Below are positions 41,669 through 50,584 of a stretch of 53,596 nucleotides of DNA, piece after piece. This DNA is from Faecalibacterium sp. UBA1819 (GTDB taxonomy: Bacteria; Bacillota; Clostridia; Oscillospirales; Ruminococcaceae): the NCBI GenBank assembly GCA_002315015.1, contig DCEX01000015.1, positions 25,056-78,651 on the forward strand, given 5' to 3'. Numbering within the stretch: position 1 is the stretch's first letter; every line of letters starts with the position of its first letter. Both the position numbers and the translations under genes were made by a program. The notes below the pieces were generated by a model. It saw only the letters and a list, made by a program, of their open reading frames with translations. It had not been told where the DNA came from and ran no database searches.

Positions 41669-42994
41669 ATGGCAAAGCCGATTGTAGCAATCGTGGGACG
41701 CCCCAACGTGGGAAAATCGACTTTATTTAACAAGCTGATTGGTCAGCGTTTGGCGATTGTGGAAGATACGCCGGGCGTGACCCGTGACCGCCTGTATGGA
41801 AACTGCGAATGGGGCGCGCACGAGTTTTTGCTGGTGGATACCGGCGGTATCGAACCGCGCATTGACGACGGAATGCTGGAGCATATGCGCCAGCAGGCAC
41901 AATTGGCCATTGATACGGCAGACGCAATTATTTTTGTGACGGATATTCGCGCCGGTGTGACCGCACAGGACAGCGAGATTGCGGCGATGCTGCTGCGTTC
42001 GGGAAAGCCGATTGTTTTGGCGGTGAACAAGGTGGACCGCTTGGGTGAGCCGCCCATGGAGCTTTATGACTTCTATTCGCTGGGCTTGGGCGAACCCTAC
42101 CCTGTGTCCTCGGTGCATGGCCACGGAACGGGCGATATGCTGGACGAGGTGTGCAAGCATTTGCGCGTGGAAGAACCGCAGGAGGACCATGACGAGCGCA
42201 TCAGTGTAGCGGTAATTGGACGCCCCAACGTGGGAAAATCGAGCTTGGTCAACTATATTTTGGGCGAGGACCGCATGATTGTTGCCAACATTGCCGGTAC
42301 AACGCGCGACGCGGTGGACAGTGAAGTAGAAAACCGCTACGGCAAGTTTGTGTTCACCGACACGGCGGGCTTGAGAAAGCGCGGCAAGGTGGAAGAAGGC
42401 GTGGAGCGTTACAGCGTGCTGCGTTCGCTTGCGGCAGTGGAGCGCAGCAAGGTGTGCGTGATTATGATTGACGCGACCGAAGGCTTTACCGAGCAGGATT
42501 CTAAAGTGGCGGGCTTTGCCCATGAGCAGGGCAAGGCGTGTATTATTGCGGTGAATAAATGGGACGCGGTGGAAAAAGACGATAAAACCATGGACGTGAT
42601 GCGCAAAAAGCTGATGAATGATTTCAGCTTTATGTCCTATGCCCCGATTTTATTTATTTCGGCGAAAACCGGACAGCGTGTAGACCGTTTGTTTGAACTG
42701 ATTAAGTTTGTAGACGAGCAAAACGCAATGCGCATTACCACCGGTATGCTGAACGACCTGTTGGCGCGTGCCACAGCGCGTGTACAGCCGCCCAGCGACA
42801 AGGGCAAGCGCCTCAAAATTTATTATATGACGCAGATTTCGACAAGACCGCCGACGTTTGTATGCTTTTGCAACTCGAAACAATTATTCCATTTCTCTTA
42901 CCAAAGATATATTGAAAATCAAATTCGAGAAACGTTTGGCTTGGAGGGAACACCTGTTCGTTTGGTGCTGCGTGAGCGTGGGGAAAAGCCCTGA
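41669..42994 (+). CDS. der: Ribosome biogenesis GTPase Der (EngA), 441 aa
   Basis: Essential GTPase for 50S assembly with two tandem G domains. G1 motifs are GRPNVGKSTLFN and GRPNVGKSSLVNYIL, and G3 motifs DTGG and DTAGL. G4 motifs are NKVD and NKWD. A C-terminal KH-like domain (from about residue 350, with FHFSYQRYIENQIRETFGL) ends the protein. Length normal. AAAGGAAAAG lies before ATG 41669. It is probably co-transcribed with the DUF512 gene and with plsY downstream (54-base gap). Confidence 0.97.
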   Translation: MAKPIVAIVGRPNVGKSTLFNKLIGQRLAIVEDTPGVTRDRLYGNCEWGAHEFLLVDTGGIEPRIDDGMLEHMRQQAQLAIDTADAIIFVTDIRAGVTAQDSEIAAMLLRSGKPIVLAVNKVDRLGEPPMELYDFYSLGLGEPYPVSSVHGHGTGDMLDEVCKHLRVEEPQEDHDERISVAVIGRPNVGKSSLVNYILGEDRMIVANIAGTTRDAVDSEVENRYGKFVFTDTAGLRKRGKVEEGVERYSVLRSLAAVERSKVCVIMIDATEGFTEQDSKVAGFAHEQGKACIIAVNKWDAVEKDDKTMDVMRKKLMNDFSFMSYAPILFISAKTGQRVDRLFELIKFVDEQNAMRITTGMLNDLLARATARVQPPSDKGKRLKIYYMTQISTRPPTFVCFCNSKQLFHFSYQRYIENQIRETFGLEGTPVRLVLRERGEKP

Positions 42995-43048
42995 GTATAC
43001 TGCTTAGGGCGGATGGAGTGAAATCATAAATAAAGCGAGGAGATTGAA

Positions 43049-43711
43049 TTGTTAGCCTTTATTGCGGTTTGTGTACTGGTTCCTTATTTGCTTGGTTCCC
43101 TCAGCTTTTCCATTATCGTATCAAAGGGGCTGTATCATCAGGATATTCGCAAATTTGGTTCGGGAAATGCAGGTATGACCAATATTCTTCGCACTTACGG
43201 AAAAAAAGCGGCGGCACTCACGGTGATTGGTGACATCGGAAAAGGTGTTGTGGCGGTGCTGTTGGCAAAATGGTTTTTGGCAGGAGCCGCAAATGAAAAT
43301 GCAATTTTGGGCGTTTATTTGGCTGCCTTTTTTGCGGTGATTGGCCATGTATATCCGCTTTATTTCGGCTTCAAAGGCGGCAAAGCGGTTAGTGTTGCGG
43401 CAGGAACCATTGTGGCCATTCAGCCCATTTTAATTGTGCCTCTTTTGATTATTTTCTTTGTGGTGCTGGCTTTAGGGAAAATGGTGTCCCTTTGCAGCAT
43501 TTGCTGTGCAGTAGCCTATCCTTTTTTAACAGCCGGTTATTACCTATGGATGAAGCAGGACGCGCCGATGGCAACCGTGATGACCGCTTGCATCGGGGCG
43601 ACCATTGTAGCCGCTTTGGTGATTTGGCTTCACAGAGGAAATATCAAACGCATTTGCAACGGAACGGAATATAAGTTTTTTCAAAAAAAGGGTGACGAGC
43701 AAAAGCCTTGA
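43049..43711 (+). CDS. plsY: Glycerol-3-phosphate acyltransferase PlsY, 220 aa
   Basis: Membrane enzyme acylating sn-glycerol-3-phosphate with acyl-phosphate, the first step of phospholipid synthesis. Five or more helices and the three PlsY motifs are seen: IRKFGSGNAGMTNILRTYGK (motif 1, SGN.GatN), IGHVYPLYFGFKGGKAVSVA (motif 2, HvfP.f..FkGGKgv) and the later SLCSICCAVAYPF region. The start is TTG 43049, with GAGGAG 6 bases upstream. Downstream of der; the next gene starts 36 bases after its stop. Confidence 0.95.
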   Translation: MLAFIAVCVLVPYLLGSLSFSIIVSKGLYHQDIRKFGSGNAGMTNILRTYGKKAAALTVIGDIGKGVVAVLLAKWFLAGAANENAILGVYLAAFFAVIGHVYPLYFGFKGGKAVSVAAGTIVAIQPILIVPLLIIFFVVLALGKMVSLCSICCAVAYPFLTAGYYLWMKQDAPMATVMTACIGATIVAALVIWLHRGNIKRICNGTEYKFFQKKGDEQKP

Positions 43712-43746
43712 CTTTTTTTGAAAGCGGCAGGGAAGGAGGGCAAAAG

Positions 43747-45765
43747 ATGGATGTGCGCAAAAAAGTAATTACGCAGACGGCGGTTTGTGTTATCTTTTTT
43801 TTGATTATTGCCATTGTCATGCTGGCATGGCAGGGCGGATGTGCGCCGTGGATGGTTGTGACCGCTATTGTATTTGCGCTGATTGACATTATTTTGCCGG
43901 GCACCTTCTGGCTGCAAATCTGCCGCAAAAAACTCGGATTGAAAGAGCTGTGCGAACGTGCGCCGATGTCGATGATGCTGCTGCTTGGAACCGGATTTTT
44001 CGCCTTGGTGAGCGCAGTGAGTTTTCGGCTGGGCAATACGGCGCTGATTCAATGGGGAATGCCGGTGTTTGCCGCGCTGGGGCTTTGTTCCAGCATTCGG
44101 CTGCTGAAAAAGGAGAAGTGCCATCCTCAAGTGGTACTGGAGCCCCTTCCCATGTGGATTTTTGCGGGAACGCTTTTGGTTTATCTTTTTGCTTGGATTC
44201 CTTTTACCGCTCACCCGCAGGCTGTGGGAGCTACTTCCATTAAGCAGGATTTTTTGTGGAATGTGGGAAATGTCAACTCCTTCTTTCTGGGGTTTCCGCC
44301 GCAGGATATTCGCTTTGAGGGCGTGCGGCTGCGCTATCATTACTTAAATGAGCTGCTTTGTGCAGGTGTGTCAGCTGCTTCGGGTGTACATGCTTATGAC
44401 TTGTTAGGGGTAGTTTGGCCGCTTTTCTGTCTTTCCGGTGCAGCGGCCTGCCTGTATGAATTTGGAATTTCCGTGTACAACAATCGCAAAACAGCGGCGG
44501 CGTTGATTTTATTGGTGTTTTTTACCGATGCGCAGGTGCTGTACCATGCGACAAGCAACGTCAACAGTGTGGCAACTGCCATGCTGTATTCTTCCGCTTG
44601 GCTTTCGATTGTGGCGTATCTGTGGGCGGATGAACGCAGGGTGAACCTCATTTCGGTTGTTTTGGGGCTTTGTGCGTCGATGCTGCTTCTGATGGCAAAA
44701 GGCCCGGTGGGACTGATTCTGATTTTGGCGCTTGCCTGTGCAGCCCTTTGGAATGTCTTGATGAAGAAAAAACTGGGCCGGATGACACTGTTTGCAGCGT
44801 TGCAGCTGGGGCTTTTGGCCGTGGTTTATCCCGTGATGTTTTCGGCGGGCGCAAATCAGATGGGAGTTTCGTTGTCGGCAACACTGGCGCGCACAGGCTT
44901 TTTGGCGCTGGCTGATGCGGCGGGGAAAATACACATTGCTTTGTACTGGCTGATGCTGCCTATTGCGGCGCTGTTGTTTTTGTGTTTGACAAGAGCGGCG
45001 GTATTTATTTGCTACTTTTACTGTGCGGTGCGCCGAGTAAAAAAGCTGAAAGAAATATCCGCGATGGAAATGCTGCTCCACGCGGCGATATTCGGCAGTT
45101 TGATTGCGTTTTTTATCTTTGACCATTATGCTTACAGCCAAGTGTATTTTTTGTTTTTGGCAACCCAGCTGGCCGCGGTGATTACGGCACCTTATATTGG
45201 GGTACTGCCGGAAAAATCGTGGAAAAAAAGGACCATGCTGACAGCCTGCACACTAGGCATTGCGCTGTGCGTGGGAAATACAATGGTTACAATGGAGCAG
45301 GGCCTGGTTCGGATGGAGCAGAACATGGGCCTGGCAGAAAAAGATGAGACGATGGATATTTTGCCGGATCATGAACAGGCCGCCCAATGGCTGGCAAAGA
45401 ATATGCGCAAGGATGAAACTTTTGCAGTAAACCGTTATCGGGATTTCGACTCGGCAGAGGGAAATTCCAACTTCTACACCGCATTGTCGGGGCGACAGGC
45501 TTATATGGAAGGGCGGCTCTATACGGTTTCGAATATGGGCGTTCCCGAAGAAATTGTGCAGGAAAAGCGCACCCAAACGGCTATCATGTTTTCGCCTTCC
45601 GCAACTCCAGAACAGGTATTGGAGACCGCCCGCGCCAATGGCGTAGATTATTTGGTATTTGACGAGCTGTATTCTTACACCGGAGAAAACGGACCGCAGT
45701 TTGCGCTTTTGGATTTGGTTTTGGATTTGGAAACGGTGAACATTTACCGAGTGCCAACGTCTTGA
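43747..45765 (+). CDS. Large multi-spanning membrane protein, GT-C glycosyltransferase-like, 672 aa
   Basis: I do not recognise the exact family. About 12-14 membrane helices fill residues 1-530, with a first large loop (FTAHPQAVGATSIKQDFLWN) after a hydrophobic block. The soluble C-terminal ~120 residues include FYTALSGRQAYMEGRLYTVS and VDYLVFDELYSYTG. A polytopic N-terminus with an (S)GR..Y-type extracytoplasmic tail domain is seen in many GT-C polyprenyl-phosphate-sugar glycosyltransferases, so a role in decorating envelope glycans is plausible (inference). GAAGGAGGG precedes ATG 43747. The stop codon lies within the -35 box of the next promoter. Confidence 0.7.
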   Translation: MDVRKKVITQTAVCVIFFLIIAIVMLAWQGGCAPWMVVTAIVFALIDIILPGTFWLQICRKKLGLKELCERAPMSMMLLLGTGFFALVSAVSFRLGNTALIQWGMPVFAALGLCSSIRLLKKEKCHPQVVLEPLPMWIFAGTLLVYLFAWIPFTAHPQAVGATSIKQDFLWNVGNVNSFFLGFPPQDIRFEGVRLRYHYLNELLCAGVSAASGVHAYDLLGVVWPLFCLSGAAACLYEFGISVYNNRKTAAALILLVFFTDAQVLYHATSNVNSVATAMLYSSAWLSIVAYLWADERRVNLISVVLGLCASMLLLMAKGPVGLILILALACAALWNVLMKKKLGRMTLFAALQLGLLAVVYPVMFSAGANQMGVSLSATLARTGFLALADAAGKIHIALYWLMLPIAALLFLCLTRAAVFICYFYCAVRRVKKLKEISAMEMLLHAAIFGSLIAFFIFDHYAYSQVYFLFLATQLAAVITAPYIGVLPEKSWKKRTMLTACTLGIALCVGNTMVTMEQGLVRMEQNMGLAEKDETMDILPDHEQAAQWLAKNMRKDETFAVNRYRDFDSAEGNSNFYTALSGRQAYMEGRLYTVSNMGVPEEIVQEKRTQTAIMFSPSATPEQVLETARANGVDYLVFDELYSYTGENGPQFALLDLVLDLETVNIYRVPTS

Positions 45766-45790
45766 CAAACAACAAAAAACAAAATATACT
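45762..45790 (+). promoter_or_regulatory. Consensus promoter of the valine T-box operon
   Basis: TTGACA (45762-45767), 17 bases, TATACT (45785-45790). The TGA stop of the preceding gene (45763-45765) is part of the -35 hexamer. Confidence 0.85.
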
Positions 45791-45796
45791 GATAGG

Positions 45797-46107
45797 CGAA
45801 AGGCTTGGCGGATTTTGGCAGCGTGGTAAGAGGCTGCCCTGCCGAGCGCCCAACAACAAAAGATAAATGCGAAGAAAAAGAGGTTGCCGCAGCAATCGGA
45901 TGCAGAGAGCAGGACGGTGGGTGAAAGTCCTGTGAAGAAATGCGGCATGGTCGCTTTGGAGCAGAGAGCGTGAACCGCACGGACAGCGCTTTTCGTGAGC
46001 CTTGCGTTAAAAGGCAAGAGGGGCTTTTGCTGGAAAGGCAAAAGCAAGTTGAGTGGTACCGCGGTTTATGCCGTCTCATGCGTGTGCATGAGACGGCTTT
46101 TTTTGTA
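45797..46107 (+). promoter_or_regulatory. T-box riboswitch, valine specifier, upstream of acyltransferase-valS
   Basis: Typical T-box leader. Stem I pairs CGAAG (45872 region) with CTTTG (45954-45958) and TGCCGCA with TGCGGCA (45941-45947). Between them on the 3' side is the specifier GTC (45950-45952), a valine codon placed one base before the lower helix exactly as in the Met T-box at 29.6 kb. The AGAGAGC bulge and GGTGGGTGAAAG distal loop are present. The T-box core GAGTGGTACCGCGG is at 46051-46064 with TGGT pairing to ACCA. A terminator (46070-46104: GCCGTCTCATGC with GCATGAGACGGC, then T7) follows. Confidence 0.92.
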
Positions 46108-46125
46108 CGAGGAGGGGGAGGCAGA

Positions 46126-47199
46126 ATGCAGGGTACACAGCGCTATAACTGGCTGGATGTGATGAAGCTGATTGGTATTTGGCTGATGTACGTCACCCAT
46201 TACGACGGAATGGGCCGCTATGGCATGGTGGGGCAATATACGCTGCTGGGAATTTTGTTTTTTGCCTCTGGATTTACTGCTTTTCGCGCCGAGGAAAAAA
46301 CGTGGCGAAACTTTGCAAAAGAAAAATTCCTGCGCCTCATGGTGCCGTACTTTGTATTCGGCGTTTTGGTTTTGGCGGTTCGGGTGTTTCTGTTTGAGCT
46401 GACCATTGGAGAGATGATTCAATGGATGAAGGGGCTTTTATACGGAGCCCGCAATGTATGCCCGGTGGCGGCGATGTGGTTTTTGCCGTGCCTATTCTTT
46501 ATGGAGCTGTACCATGAGACGATACGGCGGCTTTTGAAAAAACCGGCGCTGGTATGGATTTGCGCCGCTGTGGCCAGCGCGGCGGTGAAGCTGATTCACG
46601 AAGGGGCGGTGCTGCCGTGGGGAATAGATATGGCGGCGCGCTTTTGGATTTACTATGCCATCGGGGATGCAGCGTCGCTGCTTGCCCGAAGCGGCTGGCT
46701 GTATGACAATCAGCACAAGCTGGGATGGCGTTTGACAGCGGCAGTGGGAGCAGCTCTTTCGTGGTATGTGCTGTATATCAATTTTTACTATGGACTTACC
46801 TATTTCCCCAGTTTGTTCGGTGTGAATGAACCGAGCTATTTTGTGTTGAGCGGGATTACATTTTTGTATGAATGCAGCGGAATTGCTTGTGCATTCAGCG
46901 CGGCGCTGCTTTTGCAGAAAAGCAAGCTGCTTTGTGCAATGGGACGTTCGACCCTCGTTTTGTGTACTACGGAACAGTTGGTGAAAATTCTTGTTCCGCC
47001 GGCATTGGCTGCAATTGGACTGACCATTCCAGACAGCGGTACACAAGTGGGCGGGAACGTGATGGCAATGCAGGCATTTTGGATGATGCTGGCAAGTTAT
47101 TTTGTGTTTGCGCTTCCGATTGAGCGGTATTTTCCGTGGATGTTGGGGCGTTTCAAGCCTTTCAGCCGAAAGGAAAAGGAAAAAGCCTATTCTGTGTGA
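46126..47199 (+). CDS. Acyltransferase family 3 membrane protein, 357 aa
   Basis: Ten or so membrane helices. The N-terminal RYNWLDVMKLIGIWLMYVTHY (R..WLD..K...I..V...H, with the family's membrane His) and later KEKFLRLMVPYFVFG and FLPCLFFMELYHE match the acyltransferase-3 (OafA/WecH-like) superfamily. These O-acetylate or succinylate cell-surface glycans and other envelope molecules. GAGGAGGGGG lies before ATG 46126, only 19 bases past the T-box terminator, so its expression should depend on tRNA-Val charging. It is followed by valS after 102 bases with no terminator between. Confidence 0.87.
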   Translation: MQGTQRYNWLDVMKLIGIWLMYVTHYDGMGRYGMVGQYTLLGILFFASGFTAFRAEEKTWRNFAKEKFLRLMVPYFVFGVLVLAVRVFLFELTIGEMIQWMKGLLYGARNVCPVAAMWFLPCLFFMELYHETIRRLLKKPALVWICAAVASAAVKLIHEGAVLPWGIDMAARFWIYYAIGDAASLLARSGWLYDNQHKLGWRLTAAVGAALSWYVLYINFYYGLTYFPSLFGVNEPSYFVLSGITFLYECSGIACAFSAALLLQKSKLLCAMGRSTLVLCTTEQLVKILVPPALAAIGLTIPDSGTQVGGNVMAMQAFWMMLASYFVFALPIERYFPWMLGRFKPFSRKEKEKAYSV

Positions 47200-47301
47200 A
47201 AGAAATATGCAAAAAAGCGGAATTTCGGCGCAGGATAAGGCAGAGAGAACGAAACAGCATGCTGCCCTTTGGGCAAGTGCCGACAGAAAAGGAGATTGGG
47301 A

Positions 47302-49923
47302 ATGAAACAGCTGGAAAAAATTTATGAGCCGGGACAGGTGGAGGACCGCCTGTATCAAAAATGGGTGGAAGGCGATTATTTCCACACCCAGCGCGACCCG
47401 GACAAAAAGCCGTACACGATTGTAATGCCGCCGCCCAACATTACGGGACAGCTTCACATGGGTCACGCGATGGACGAAACGTGGCAGGATATCTTGATTC
47501 GCTATAAAAGAATGCAGGGATATGCGGCGCTTTGGGTGCCGGGTACTGACCACGCATCCATTGCAACAGAAGCGCGCATTGTGGCAAAGATGAAAGAGGA
47601 CGGCGTGACCAAGCAGGAGCTGGGACGCGAGGGCTTTTTGGAGCGCGCTTGGGACTGGAAAAAACAATATGGCGGACGCATTGTGGAACAGCTGAAAAAG
47701 CTGGGCTGCTCTTGCGACTGGAAGCGCGAGCGCTTCACGATGGACGAAGGATGCAGCAAAGCGGTGGTAAAGGTATTCAAAAAGCTGTATGACGACGGCT
47801 TGATTTACCGCGGTGAGCGCATTATCAACTGGTGTCCGCACTGCAAAACCTCTATCTCCGACGCGGAAGTGGAATATGAGGAGCAGGACGGTTCTTTCTG
47901 GCACATTCTGTATCCGGTAGTGGGTACGGACGAGATGCTGGAGATTGCGACGACCCGCCCCGAAACGATGCTGGGCGATACGGCAGTGGCGGTACACCCG
48001 GAGGATGAGCGCTACACCCATCTGCACGGCAAGAGCGTGCTTTTGCCGCTGGTAAACCGCGAGATTCCCATTGTATGCGATGAGTATGTTGACCGGGAGT
48101 TCGGTACCGGCGTGGTGAAAATTACCCCGGCACATGACCCGAACGACTTCGAGGTAGGGGTGCGTCACCAGCTGCCCATTATCAAGGTGATGACAGACGA
48201 TGCCTGCATGACGGACGACTGCGGAAAATACGCAGGGATGGACCGCTATGAAGCACGAAAAGCCATTGTGGCTGATTTGAAAGAGCAGGGCTATCTGGGC
48301 GAGATTGAAGCACACAAGCATAACGTCGGAACTTGTTACCGCTGCGGAACAACGGTAGAGCCGATGGTGTCAAAACAGTGGTTTGTGAAGATGGTGCCGC
48401 TGGCAGGCCCGGCCATTGAAGCAGTGCGCAGCGGCAAAATCCGCTTTGTGCCGGAGCGCTTTGACAAAAACTACTACTTCTGGATGGAAAACACCCGCGA
48501 CTGGTGTATCAGCCGTCAGCTGTGGTGGGGCCATCGCATTCCCGCTTATTATTGTGACGACTGCGGCGAAATCACGGTTTCGGATGTGCATCTGGACACC
48601 TGCCCGAAGTGCGGCAAGCCGGTGCGTCAGGACGAGGATACGCTGGACACCTGGTTCTCCTCGGCATTGTGGCCGTTCTCCACGCTGGGCTGGCCGGAAG
48701 AAACCGAGGACTTGAAGTATTTCTACCCGACCAATACGCTGGTGACCGGTTATGACATCATCACGTTCTGGGTATCGCGCATGATTTTCTCGGGACTGAC
48801 TTACACCAACCAAGTGCCGTTTGACACGGTGCTGATTCACGGCTTGGTGCGCGATGCACAGGGACGAAAAATGTCCAAGAGCCTGGGCAACGGAATTGAC
48901 CCGCTGGAAATCATTGAGCAATACGGTGCGGACGCACTGCGCTTGACACTTGTCATCGGCTCGACACCGGGCAATGACATGCGCTTCTCCGATGACAAGG
49001 TGAAGGCGAGCCGCAATTTTGCAAACAAGCTTTGGAACGCGACCCGCTTTGTAATGATGAACCTGCCGGAGGACTTTGTACCGGGTGAGCCGAGCACTCT
49101 GACCATGGCAGACCGCTGGATTTTGTCGCGTCTCAACAGCTTGGCGCGTGAAGTGACGGCAAACCTTGACAAATTTGAGCTGGGCTTGGCGGCGCAGAAG
49201 GTACAGGACTTCATTTGGGAAGTCTACTGCGACTGGTATATCGAAATTGCGAAAATTCGCTTGAACAGCGAGGATGCCGGGGAGGCAGACAGCGCCCGCA
49301 AGATTCTGGTGCAGGTATTGTCGGAGGCACTCAAGCTGCTGCATCCGTTTATGCCGTTTATCACAGAGGAGATTTATACCGCTTTGCCGGGCAGTGCAGA
49401 TTCTGTGATGAATCAGGCATGGCCGGTGTATCGTGAGGAAATGCACTTTGAGGAAGAAGAAATCGGCTTTGAGAAAGTGATGGATTTGATCAAAGCGGTT
49501 CGCGCTATTCGCAACGACATGGGCGTACACCCCACAAAGCGCACCAGCATGATTGTGGAAACGGCAGACGCTGCGCCGTTTAAAGCGGGTGAGAGCTACC
49601 TTGCTAAATTTGCCTTTGCGGATGAAGTTTCCTTTGTAGAGAAATACGAGGGAGACACGGCGGGCATGGTGCAGGTGGTAACAAATGCGGCGCGCGCCTT
49701 TATCCCCATGATGGAACTGATTGACCGCGACAAAGAACTGGCACGTTTGAACAAAGAAAAAGCGGGCTGTGAAAAAGAAATTGCCTCCTGCGAAGCAAAG
49801 CTGAACAATGAGGGATTTGTGGGCAAGGCACCGGAGCAGGTAGTGCAGAAAATCCGTGACAGCTATGCAGCTGCAAAAGCAAAGCTTGCAAAAATTGAGG
49901 AGTCTTTGGCTGCTCTGCAATAA
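47302..49923 (+). CDS. valS: Valyl-tRNA synthetase, 873 aa
   Basis: Class I aminoacyl-tRNA synthetase. Signature motifs are PPPNITGQLHMGHAMD (HIGH-type HMGH) and GRKMSKSLGNGIDP (KMSKS). The editing CP1 domain contains TTRPETMLGDTAVAVHPED, the catalytic domain VTGYDIITFWVSRMIFSGL, and the anticodon-binding domain AKIRLNSEDAGEA; a C-terminal coiled-coil arm (about residues 805-873) is also present. The length is normal. AAAAGGAG precedes ATG 47302. It lies behind the T-box and the acyltransferase gene and is followed by a terminator, so regulation is by uncharged tRNA-Val. Confidence 0.98.
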   Translation: MKQLEKIYEPGQVEDRLYQKWVEGDYFHTQRDPDKKPYTIVMPPPNITGQLHMGHAMDETWQDILIRYKRMQGYAALWVPGTDHASIATEARIVAKMKEDGVTKQELGREGFLERAWDWKKQYGGRIVEQLKKLGCSCDWKRERFTMDEGCSKAVVKVFKKLYDDGLIYRGERIINWCPHCKTSISDAEVEYEEQDGSFWHILYPVVGTDEMLEIATTRPETMLGDTAVAVHPEDERYTHLHGKSVLLPLVNREIPIVCDEYVDREFGTGVVKITPAHDPNDFEVGVRHQLPIIKVMTDDACMTDDCGKYAGMDRYEARKAIVADLKEQGYLGEIEAHKHNVGTCYRCGTTVEPMVSKQWFVKMVPLAGPAIEAVRSGKIRFVPERFDKNYYFWMENTRDWCISRQLWWGHRIPAYYCDDCGEITVSDVHLDTCPKCGKPVRQDEDTLDTWFSSALWPFSTLGWPEETEDLKYFYPTNTLVTGYDIITFWVSRMIFSGLTYTNQVPFDTVLIHGLVRDAQGRKMSKSLGNGIDPLEIIEQYGADALRLTLVIGSTPGNDMRFSDDKVKASRNFANKLWNATRFVMMNLPEDFVPGEPSTLTMADRWILSRLNSLAREVTANLDKFELGLAAQKVQDFIWEVYCDWYIEIAKIRLNSEDAGEADSARKILVQVLSEALKLLHPFMPFITEEIYTALPGSADSVMNQAWPVYREEMHFEEEEIGFEKVMDLIKAVRAIRNDMGVHPTKRTSMIVETADAAPFKAGESYLAKFAFADEVSFVEKYEGDTAGMVQVVTNAARAFIPMMELIDRDKELARLNKEKAGCEKEIASCEAKLNNEGFVGKAPEQVVQKIRDSYAAAKAKLAKIEESLAALQ

Positions 49924-49973
49924 GTGCAAGTGATGGTCTGAATCAAAAAGAAGCAACAGCGACCGAGGATTAA

Positions 49974-50023
49974 GGCGGCGCTTTCCGAGTGGAGCAGTTC
50001 TGCCGGAAAGCGCCGCCCTTTTT
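49974..50023 (+). terminator. Terminator of the valS operon
   Basis: GGCGGCGCTTTCCG pairs with CGGAAAGCGCCGCC around a 16-base loop, followed by CTTTTTG. Confidence 0.85.
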
Positions 50024-50045
50024 GAAATAGAAAGGGGAGAATGAG

Positions 50046-50564
50046 ATGATTTATCGTAAGGCTGAGAAAAGTGATGCGGCAGCATTGCTGGATTTTACGA
50101 AAATTGTCGGTGCCGAAACGGATTTTTTATTGATGGATGGCGGCGGCATTGGCTTGAGCGTGCAGGAGGAAGAAGAAATGCTCGAGCAGATGGCGCACTC
50201 GGAAAAAAGTGCGATGTGGGTGGCGCTTGACGGCAGTGAGATTGTGGCGGTGACACAATGCAGTGCGGTGGGCAGAAGGCCGCGTGTGGCACACCGGGCT
50301 TCGATTGCGGTATCTGTAAAAAAGAGCCATTGGCGCAAGGGGATTGCATCTCACATGATACAGATGATGATTGACTGGGCCAAAGAACGTGGATTTGAAA
50401 AAATGGAACTGGAAGTCAACGCCGAAAATACAGCGGCAATTGCGCTTTACCAAAAATTTGGATTTCAGGAGTTTGGGCGCTATCCTCAATTTTTCAAATA
50501 TGAAAGCGGACGGTACGGCGATGCACTGTATATGGTAAAGGAACTCAAGACATCGGCGGTGTGA
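50046..50564 (+). CDS. GNAT family N-acetyltransferase, 172 aa
   Basis: The GNAT fold is recognisable: an N-terminal MIYRKAEKSDAAALLDF, a beta strand MWVALDGSEIVAV, the acetyl-CoA loop VKKSHWRKGIASHMIQMMID (R/Q-x-x-G-x-A/G) and the terminal ELEVNAENTAAIALYQKFGF (N..A...Y...GF). The substrate is unknown; small cytoplasmic GNATs may act on proteins, amino acids or antibiotics. GGGGAG precedes ATG 50046. The stop lies 20 bases before the folC start, so the two may be co-transcribed. Confidence 0.9.
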   Translation: MIYRKAEKSDAAALLDFTKIVGAETDFLLMDGGGIGLSVQEEEEMLEQMAHSEKSAMWVALDGSEIVAVTQCSAVGRRPRVAHRASIAVSVKKSHWRKGIASHMIQMMIDWAKERGFEKMELEVNAENTAAIALYQKFGFQEFGRYPQFFKYESGRYGDALYMVKELKTSAV

Positions 50565-50584
50565 TAACAAAAGGAGAAACCAAA

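Noticed and set aside
46492..48321. 609-aa open frame on the minus strand across the acyltransferase and valS genes
   Set aside because: It is antisense to two well-supported genes, has His/Cys/Gln-rich unstructured composition and no ribosome site; it is a shadow of GC-rich codon use.
49937..49955. GAATCAAAAAGAAG after valS, identical to part of the intergenic repeat in reverse
   Set aside because: Only about 14-15 bases match and the characteristic TTTTTCGACAGTCTCA is absent; chance or a remnant, not a third copy.
48370..50085. 571-aa open frame on the minus strand inside valS
   Set aside because: Antisense to a motif-complete valS, with biased Arg/His composition and crossing the valS terminator.
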